Source: CAYGZC01 sp964354225 (GTDB lineage Bacteria > Bacteroidota > Ignavibacteria > UBA10030 > SZUA-254). From it: a stretch of 11,103 bases of DNA. Each line of letters begins with the position of its first letter. The stretch's first letter is position 1. Below are positions 5,705 through 11,103 of this stretch, piece by piece. The notes under the pieces are model-generated. The model had not been told where the DNA came from, ran no database searches, and saw nothing but the letters and a program-made list of their open reading frames with translations. The stretch covers positions 1-11,103 of the forward strand of contig CAYGZC010000072.1 in assembly GCA_964354225.1 (NCBI GenBank), written 5' to 3'. Made by a program: the position numbers and the translations under genes.

Positions 5705-6574
5705 ATGAAATCAGATTTAATAAGAACATTAACTTCCAGCTTCGAATCAGTATCTCGTACTACTGACGATGTAGAGTTTTGGTTTGCCAGGGAATTACAA
5801 GAGCTGCTTGGCTATTCTGAATGGAGAAATTTTTCAATTGTCATTGAAAAGGCAAAAATAGCATGTAAAACCGCAGGGCAAGATATTGCCGACCATTTTG
5901 TTGACGTCAACAAAATGGTCGACCTCGGATCGGGAAGCAAACGAGAAATTGAAGATATAATGCTCACCCGTTATGCATGCTACTTAATTGCTCAGAATGG
6001 TGATCCGAGAAAAGAACAGGTTGCATTTGCGATGAGTTACTTTGCCGTTCAAACAAGAAAGCAGGAAATTCTTGAAAAGCGAATAGGCACTTGGGAACGA
6101 TTGCAAGCACGAGAAAAGCTGACACAATCGGAACGGGAAATCTCAGGTATTATTTTTGAGCGTGGTGTGGATGATCAGGGATTTGCTCGCATCAGAAGCA
6201 AAGGAGATAAAGCTCTATTCGGTGGGTACGCTACTCATGAGATGAAGGATAAGCTTGGTGTACCTAAGAGCAGGGCGTTAGCTGATTTTTTACCGACCAT
6301 AACAATCAAAGCGAAAGATTTTGCAACCGAGATAACAAACTTCAACGTTAAACGCGATGATCTCAAGGGTGAAGAAAAAATAACAGACGAGCATGTAAAG
6401 AGTAATATAGGAGTGCGCAAAGTTCTTCTTGATCGAGGTATTAAGCCCGAAGCCCTACCGCCTGAAGAAGATGTAAAGAAATTGAAACGCCGTGTAGATT
6501 CAGAAGATAAGAAGATGCTCAAGAGCGTGAAGAAGCTGCCTAAACGGAAAAACGGAAACAAGGGAAAATCGTGA
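5705..6574 (+). CDS. dinD: DinD-like DNA-damage-inducible protein
   Basis: A 289-residue homologue of DinD, which in E. coli is 274 residues, is LexA-regulated, and is reported to inhibit RecA strand exchange. The N-terminal half fits the BRO-N-like domain: FWFARELQELLGYSEWRNF (25-43), KAKIAC, DHFVDVNKMVDLGSGSKR (63-80), then the strongly conserved TRYACYLIAQNGDPRK (88-103) and YFAVQTRKQE (112-121). The C-terminal part matches the GYATHEMKDKLGVPKSRALADFL and ITDEHVKSNIGVRKVL region, ending in a basic Lys/Arg tail. No LexA-type operator and no Shine-Dalgarno sequence are visible before the ATG. The upstream sequence is the right end of the mobile element, which probably displaced the original translational signals. 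Its stop overlaps the res start by 4 bases (GTGA), so res is likely translationally coupled to it. Position inside a restriction operon suggests a role in limiting damage from self-cleavage, but that is inference. Confidence 0.88.
   Translation: MKSDLIRTLTSSFESVSRTTDDVEFWFARELQELLGYSEWRNFSIVIEKAKIACKTAGQDIADHFVDVNKMVDLGSGSKREIEDIMLTRYACYLIAQNGDPRKEQVAFAMSYFAVQTRKQEILEKRIGTWERLQAREKLTQSEREISGIIFERGVDDQGFARIRSKGDKALFGGYATHEMKDKLGVPKSRALADFLPTITIKAKDFATEITNFNVKRDDLKGEEKITDEHVKSNIGVRKVLLDRGIKPEALPPEEDVKKLKRRVDSEDKKMLKSVKKLPKRKNGNKGKS
5890..5921 (+). repeat. Perfect 32-bp palindrome inside dinD
   Basis: CGACCATTTTGTTGAC (5890-5905) is followed directly by its exact reverse complement (5906-5921) with no spacer; the centre is GACGTC. 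It encodes residues 63-72 and neighbours (D-H-F-V-D-V-N-K-M-V), a segment conserved in DinD proteins, so this is native coding sequence and not an inserted repeat. Confidence 0.97.
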
Positions 6575-9219
6575 AACTACAATTTGATTCTAATCAGGAT
6601 TACCAGCTTCATGCGATACAATCTATTGTTGATTTGTTTGAAGGTCAGCCGCTTAGCAAGGGTGATTATGAATTCTCGCTTGCTCAAGCGGAAGGAAGTC
6701 TAACATTTACCGAGTTTGGCGTAGGCAACAAAATTGTACTCCATGATGATGACCTGCTGGCAAATTTAAATAGGATGCAGGAGCGAAACGGGATAACACC
6801 ATCGCTGAAGTTGGAGGGGAAGAATTTTTCCATCGAGATGGAGACGGGCACTGGTAAAACTTATGTTTATCTCCGCACAATATATGAGCTGAATAAGAAG
6901 TACGGATTTAAGAAATTCATAATTGTTGTGCCGAGCATTGCGATACGTGAGGGAGTGCTGAAGAATCTTGAGATTACACACGAGCATTTCCAGATGCTTT
7001 ATAATAAAGTACCGTTATCGTTTTTTGTTTACGATTCAAAGAACGTTTCACTGCTGAGAGGATTTGCAACAAGTAATACAATTCAAGTACTCGTAATCAA
7101 TATAGATTCGTTTGCAAAGGACGATAATATCATCAATAAGAATAACGATAAGCTTACAGTCAAGCGACCAATTGAATTCATACAGCATACAAATCCCATC
7201 GTCATTGTTGATGAGCCGCAGAATATGGAGACGCCAATCCGTAAGAAGGCAATCCAGAGCTTGAGTCCTTGCTGTACGCTAAGGTACTCTGCAACTCATA
7301 CTGAATTATACAATCAAGTGTACAGATTAGGTCCGGTGCAAGCATACGATTTAGGTTTGGTCAAGCAGATTGAGGTTGATTCAGTTGTAACGGAGCAAAG
7401 TTATAATCAAGCATTTATAAAACTTGAAAGTATAAAATCGCTTCCGACAAAAGTTACAGCTAAGGTTTCACTGGATTGTAACTCAGATGAAGGAGTGAAA
7501 AGGAAAGCAATAAATGTGAAGGTTGGAGATAACCTTCATGAGCTTTCGAATCATCGGGAAATGTACAAAGATGGCTACATCGTAGACGAAATAGATGCAA
7601 CAGAGAAGACGCTATCATTTACCAACGGTATCAAGCTTGTTGTGGGAAAAGTTTTAGGAGATTTTCAAGACGAGATCATGAAAGTCCAGATCCGCAAGAC
7701 GGTTGAGGAACATTTCAAGAAAGAATTAAAAATGAGGGACAAAGGAATTAAAGTACTCTCACTGTTTTTCATTGACAAAGTAAAAAATTATCGCACATAC
7801 GAAGATGGTACTGCCGGTAAAGGGAAGTTTGCTGAATGGTTTGAACAAACATTTACCGAGTTTTCGAGGAAACCAGAATACAAGGAACTCTTACCGTACG
7901 AAGTCGGGAAAGTTCATAACGGATATTTTGCACAAGATAAGAAAGGGATATTGAAAGATTCACGGGAAGGCGGGTCATCGGAAGATGACGAGCATACTTA
8001 CAATCTCATCATGAAAGATAAGGAGCGGTTGCTGGATGCGAATGAGCCGCTGAGATTTATTTTCAGTCATTCCGCTTTGCGAGAAGGATGGGATAACCCA
8101 AATGTCTTTCAGCTTTGCACATTGAACGAGACAAAATCGGAGTTGAAAAAACGACAGGAGATTGGGCGAGGTTTACGCTTATCTGTTGCCAGCGATGGGA
8201 ATAGAGTTTTCGATAAAAACATCAATCGGCTGACAGTTGTTGCTAATGAGAGCTATGAAGATTTCGCAAAACAACTTCAAACAGAAATTGAGCGTGAGAC
8301 GGGCGATAAGTTTGAAGGCAGGATAAAGAAGAAAGAGGATAAAGTTGCCGTGCGTTTGAAGAAGGGTTATCAGATGGATGAAGCTTTCAAGGAATTATGG
8401 GAGAGAATCAAACAGAAGACAACGTATAGAGTACAGTACGACACGGGAGAACTTATCAAAGAATCGGTAAAGAAGATAAAAGAGATTACAGAGATAACGG
8501 CACCGAAAATTATTTTCCAGAAAACGGAACTGCAGATGGTAAAGGAAGGTATTAAAGGCGAGACGAAGCAAGTTAAAGCATTTGCGATTGATTCACCTAA
8601 CTTTGTCATTCCTGATCTTGTTGGTTACATCAATGATAAAATCCATTTAACCAGAAGAACAATACATATAATACTTAAAGAATCTGGACGGCTGGGAGAT
8701 GCACTGAAGAATCCGCAGTTATTTCTTGATGCTGTTGTGAAAGAGATAAATTCTGTGCTTGCGAAGCTGATGGTGGACGGGATAAAATATCAGAAGATCG
8801 CAGATGAATATTATGAGATGAGATTGTTCGAGGATGAAGAGATCGAGCAATATGTTGATACTCTCTATAAGGTGAGGAAGCAGGAGAAGGCGCTCTATAA
8901 TTATATCACGATTGACTCTATGTCAGAACCGGAAAAGAGATTTGCAAAAGATTGCGAGGACAATGACGATATAGAGTTTTTTATGAAGCTTCCACGTGGT
9001 TTTGAGATTAATACTCCCATCGGAAAATATAGACCTGACTGGGCGCTGGTCTATAAGGAAGAAAAACGAATATACTTTGTAGCTGAAACTAAATCCTCAC
9101 TCTATTACGATGATATGCGCTCGCACGAATGGCAAAAGGTGAAATGTGGATATAAGCATTTTGAAAAGTTCGAAGATGTAATGTTTAAGCATGTGAAGGA
9201 GTTGAAGGAGTTAATATAA
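6571..9219 (+). CDS. res: Type III restriction endonuclease Res subunit
   Basis: The Res subunit is an ATP-dependent superfamily 2 motor fused to a nuclease; with Mod it translocates or slides on DNA and cuts beyond the site. The 882 residues are intact and of normal length. Motifs in order are Walker A G-T-G-K-T at 93-97 (in METGTGKTYV), DEPQ at 214-217, SATHT at 240-244, SALREGWDNPN at 501-511 and QEIGRGLRL at 529-537. A C-terminal PD-(D/E)XK site follows, with Pro822-Asp823 and E839-T-K841. The start is GTG at 6571, overlapping the dinD stop, with AAGGG at 6560-6564. This start gives the typical family opening MKLQFDSNQDYQLHAI. An intact res beside a nonsense-broken mod suggests the break is recent, suppressed, or a sequencing error, because Res normally needs Mod to recognise DNA. 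A terminator follows about 30 bases later. Confidence 0.95.
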   Translation: MKLQFDSNQDYQLHAIQSIVDLFEGQPLSKGDYEFSLAQAEGSLTFTEFGVGNKIVLHDDDLLANLNRMQERNGITPSLKLEGKNFSIEMETGTGKTYVYLRTIYELNKKYGFKKFIIVVPSIAIREGVLKNLEITHEHFQMLYNKVPLSFFVYDSKNVSLLRGFATSNTIQVLVINIDSFAKDDNIINKNNDKLTVKRPIEFIQHTNPIVIVDEPQNMETPIRKKAIQSLSPCCTLRYSATHTELYNQVYRLGPVQAYDLGLVKQIEVDSVVTEQSYNQAFIKLESIKSLPTKVTAKVSLDCNSDEGVKRKAINVKVGDNLHELSNHREMYKDGYIVDEIDATEKTLSFTNGIKLVVGKVLGDFQDEIMKVQIRKTVEEHFKKELKMRDKGIKVLSLFFIDKVKNYRTYEDGTAGKGKFAEWFEQTFTEFSRKPEYKELLPYEVGKVHNGYFAQDKKGILKDSREGGSSEDDEHTYNLIMKDKERLLDANEPLRFIFSHSALREGWDNPNVFQLCTLNETKSELKKRQEIGRGLRLSVASDGNRVFDKNINRLTVVANESYEDFAKQLQTEIERETGDKFEGRIKKKEDKVAVRLKKGYQMDEAFKELWERIKQKTTYRVQYDTGELIKESVKKIKEITEITAPKIIFQKTELQMVKEGIKGETKQVKAFAIDSPNFVIPDLVGYINDKIHLTRRTIHIILKESGRLGDALKNPQLFLDAVVKEINSVLAKLMVDGIKYQKIADEYYEMRLFEDEEIEQYVDTLYKVRKQEKALYNYITIDSMSEPEKRFAKDCEDNDDIEFFMKLPRGFEINTPIGKYRPDWALVYKEEKRIYFVAETKSSLYYDDMRSHEWQKVKCGYKHFEKFEDVMFKHVKELKELI

Positions 9220-9248
9220 TCAGCATATCGTTGTTAAATAAATTCTTA

Positions 9249-9279
9249 GGGCTTTCACAAATGTGGAAGCCCTTATTAT
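9249..9279 (+). terminator. Rho-independent terminator of the restriction operon
   Basis: GGGCTTTCACA (9249-9259) pairs with TGTGGAAGCCC (9262-9272), with one T-G wobble, around an AA loop. The tail TTATTATTT is less T-rich than that of the copy at 3010. It is the same sequence as the hppA terminator except for one base at the centre, and it is in the same orientation. Confidence 0.85.
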
Positions 9280-9308
9280 TTGAATGTCCCACCGCCATTT
9301 TGTATATT
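9280..9308 (+). promoter_or_regulatory. Candidate promoter of the fumarase gene
   Basis: TTGAAT (9280-9285) and TATATT (9303-9308) are 17 bases apart, just after the terminator and 77 bases before the ATG. The downstream TTGCAATT block is shared with the region before mod. The fumarase ribosome-binding site AGGAGA (9374-9379) has ideal spacing. Confidence 0.45.
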
Positions 9309-9385
9309 CTTGCAATTCAATTTCTCGTTAAAGTTTAAATAATCTCAGACAATTTTATCTCATAATTCCTGATAGGAGAACTCCA

Positions 9386-10909
9386 ATGATACACTTCAAA
9401 GAATCTATGTTCAAACTGATAGCTGAAACTTCGTCCAATTTACCGCCCGATGTCCGCCGAACTATTGCACAAGCAATGGAATCAGAGACACCAAAAACTC
9501 AGGCGATGCTTGCACTTCAAACAATTGCAATCAATATCGATATGGCATGTGATAAAACCGCACCGATCTGCCAGGATACCGGTATGCCAACGTTTGAAAT
9601 CAAAACGCCCTCAGGTGTAAATCAAATCGCAATGCGAAAAGAAATCGACGAGGCGATTGCAGAAGCAACCAAGCAAGGCAAGCTGCGCCCAAACTCCGTT
9701 GATTCGTTGACGGGTAAGAATAGTGGAAATAATTTAGGACCCGGAACACCCGTTGTACACTTTGAACAGTGGGAGAAAGATGAGATCGAAGTACGATTGC
9801 TATTAAAAGGTGGCGGATGCGAAAACATGAACACACAGTACTCGCTGCCCGCAACTTTGGATAACCTTGGTAGAGCCGATAGAAATTTAGATGGTATTCG
9901 AAAGTGCATCTTGCACGCCGTATGGAAAGCACAAGGATACGGCTGCAGCATCGGTGCGATAGGTGTGGGAATTGGCGGCGATAGAACTTCGGGTTACTCG
10001 TTAGCTAAGAACCAGCTGTTCAGAACTTTGGATGATATCAATACAAATCCGGAGCTTGCAAAGCTTGAGCAGACTATTTTGGAGCAAGCAAACAAACTTG
10101 GCATTGGTACGATGGGTTTCGGGGGGAAGTCGACACTGATTAGTTGTAAGATTGGTGCGTACAATCGTTTGCCGGCGAGCTTTTTTGTTTCGGTCGCGTA
10201 CGATTGCTGGGCGTTCAGACGGTTAGGTGTTGTGCTGGATACCTCCAAAGGAGAGATTAAACATTGGCTTTACAAAGACGATACACCTGTTATGAAGATG
10301 GCAAAGTCGGAAGCGCTGCCGTTAACTGGACGTGAAGTTTCTCTCACAACTCCGCTCTCTGAGACACAAGTTCGCAATCTGAAAGTGGGTGATGTTGTAC
10401 TTCTGAATGGTGAGATGCACACGGGTCGCGATTCATTGCATCATTATCTGATTAGTCACGATTCTCCCGTTAATTTGAAAGGAGGAATCATTTATCATTG
10501 TGGACCAGTAGCATTGAAACAGGGAGAAAAGTGGTTCATGAACGCTGCCGGACCGACAACGAGCATACGGGAAGAGCCGTATCAAGGCGAAGTTATTAAG
10601 AAGTTTGGATTGCGTGGAGTTATCGGTAAGGGTGGAATGGCTGCGAAGACATTGGCAGCGATGAAAGAGCAAGGCGCGGTTTATTTCCATGCTATCGGTG
10701 GTGCGGCTCAGTATTATGCAAGGTGTATCACCGAAGTTACTGGAGTCGATTTAATGGAGTTTGGAGTGCCGGAAGCAATGTGGCATTTGAAAGTTAAGGA
10801 TTTCCCGGTAATTGTAACTATGGACGCTAATGGAAATAGTTTACATGTGGATATAGAGAAAGCTTCAGGACAGGAGCTTGCGAAGTTTGCGGAACCAAGG
10901 AAATTGTAA
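9386..10909 (+). CDS. Class I (Fe-S) fumarate hydratase, single chain
   Basis: Catalyses reversible hydration of fumarate to L-malate in the TCA cycle using a labile 4Fe-4S cluster; cytoplasmic. The 507 residues comprise an alpha-type domain (about 1-300) fused to a beta-type domain (about 310-500), shorter than E. coli FumA at 548. Alpha-domain marks are ICQDTGMP (61-68), LLLKGGGCEN (138-147), YGCSIGAIGVGIGGDR (185-200) and MGFGGKST (243-250). Likely cluster ligands are Cys62, Cys187 and Cys254, by alignment from memory with the FumA pattern. The beta domain has LLNGEMHTGRD (339-349), AAGPTTS (387-393) and GVIGKGGM (411-418). The start is set by AGGAGA 6 bases upstream. It has its own candidate promoter and no close partner gene in the window. 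Class I enzymes also include L(+)-tartrate dehydratase, but a fused single chain argues for fumarase. Confidence 0.93.
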   Translation: MIHFKESMFKLIAETSSNLPPDVRRTIAQAMESETPKTQAMLALQTIAINIDMACDKTAPICQDTGMPTFEIKTPSGVNQIAMRKEIDEAIAEATKQGKLRPNSVDSLTGKNSGNNLGPGTPVVHFEQWEKDEIEVRLLLKGGGCENMNTQYSLPATLDNLGRADRNLDGIRKCILHAVWKAQGYGCSIGAIGVGIGGDRTSGYSLAKNQLFRTLDDINTNPELAKLEQTILEQANKLGIGTMGFGGKSTLISCKIGAYNRLPASFFVSVAYDCWAFRRLGVVLDTSKGEIKHWLYKDDTPVMKMAKSEALPLTGREVSLTTPLSETQVRNLKVGDVVLLNGEMHTGRDSLHHYLISHDSPVNLKGGIIYHCGPVALKQGEKWFMNAAGPTTSIREEPYQGEVIKKFGLRGVIGKGGMAAKTLAAMKEQGAVYFHAIGGAAQYYARCITEVTGVDLMEFGVPEAMWHLKVKDFPVIVTMDANGNSLHVDIEKASGQELAKFAEPRKL

Positions 10910-11103
10910 TAAGTGGAATAAGTGAAAAACGATGTAGATCATTGTGGCTATAATTAGACGATCCAACTCATTGTGGATGATTTTATAGATGAGTCTACTT
11001 TAAAAAAGTGGGGAAGTTTGATTCCAGACTTAAATCTTGTGCCTTAATCATATGTTTTTCTCTTGGAAACTACCTTTTTAGATTCGACTCATAGATTGGT
11101 TCT
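10910..11103. other. Trailing region with no recognised feature
   Basis: 194 AT-rich bases after the fumarase stop. No convincing terminator, RNA gene or coding frame is seen. The only patterns are two copies of TCATTGTGG (10939-10947 and 10968-10976) and a distant 7-base inverted pair ATGAGTC/GACTCAT, all within chance expectation. Confidence 0.5.

Noticed and set aside
9600..9951. Long antisense open frames across the fumarase gene, hppA and res
   Set aside because: They fully overlap strongly recognisable genes, have no family resemblance, and lack ribosome-binding sites. They are shadows of codon bias.
10939..10976. Direct repeat of TCATTGTGG after the fumarase gene as iterons or operators
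   Set aside because: There are only two 9-base copies, with no further copies or adjacent gene. This is within chance expectation for AT-rich DNA.

Overview
The window reads as a chromosomal segment of about 40% GC (estimated by eye) from a Bacteroidota-like bacterium, possibly the Ignavibacteria/Chlorobi side. The grounds are soft: base composition, a long integral-membrane pyrophosphatase, a single-chain Fe-S fumarase, and dispersed short palindromes of a kind I associate with those genomes. All real genes lie on the + strand. No rRNA, tRNA or CRISPR array is visible, and no intergenic gap exceeds 210 bases.

Layout. (1) 1-499: 3' end of a tetratricopeptide-repeat (TPR) protein gene. (2) 706-2937: hppA, a membrane-bound proton-pumping pyrophosphatase, followed by a perfect hairpin and a rho-independent terminator. 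(3) 3141-9219: a type III restriction-modification (RM) locus with the order mod, GxxExxY nuclease-fold gene, dinD-like gene, res. (4) A second, nearly identical terminator at 9249-9272, a promoter, and a single-chain class I fumarase at 9386-10909. The last 194 bases hold nothing recognisable. hppA and the fumarase gene are housekeeping energy and carbon genes. The RM locus sits between them like an accessory island, bracketed by two same-orientation terminator copies that match at 23 of 24 bases.

The unusual part is the RM locus. mod is open from 3141 to 5216 except for one in-frame TGA at 4257-4259. That stop separates the catalytic DPPY motif from the SAM-binding FAGSG motif, while res stays intact. 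mod has also taken in two unrelated palindromic elements in frame, at 3361-3464 and 4723-4804, both read through as protein. The first belongs to the same repeat family as the ends of a 490-bp unit at 5210-5699. That unit has perfect 8-bp terminal inverted repeats (TGTCTGAA/TTCAGACA) and encloses the GxxExxY gene. A third, end-only copy lies just before mod (3086 onward). The unit appears to have landed in what was once a mod/dinD stop-start overlap and now supplies mod's stop codon.

The best candidate for an undescribed system is therefore this family. A small element carrying a PD-(D/E)XK-fold protein is associated with non-autonomous palindromic relatives that tolerate, or are selected for, in-frame insertion into coding sequence. 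dinD separately carries a perfect 32-bp palindrome inside a conserved coding stretch.
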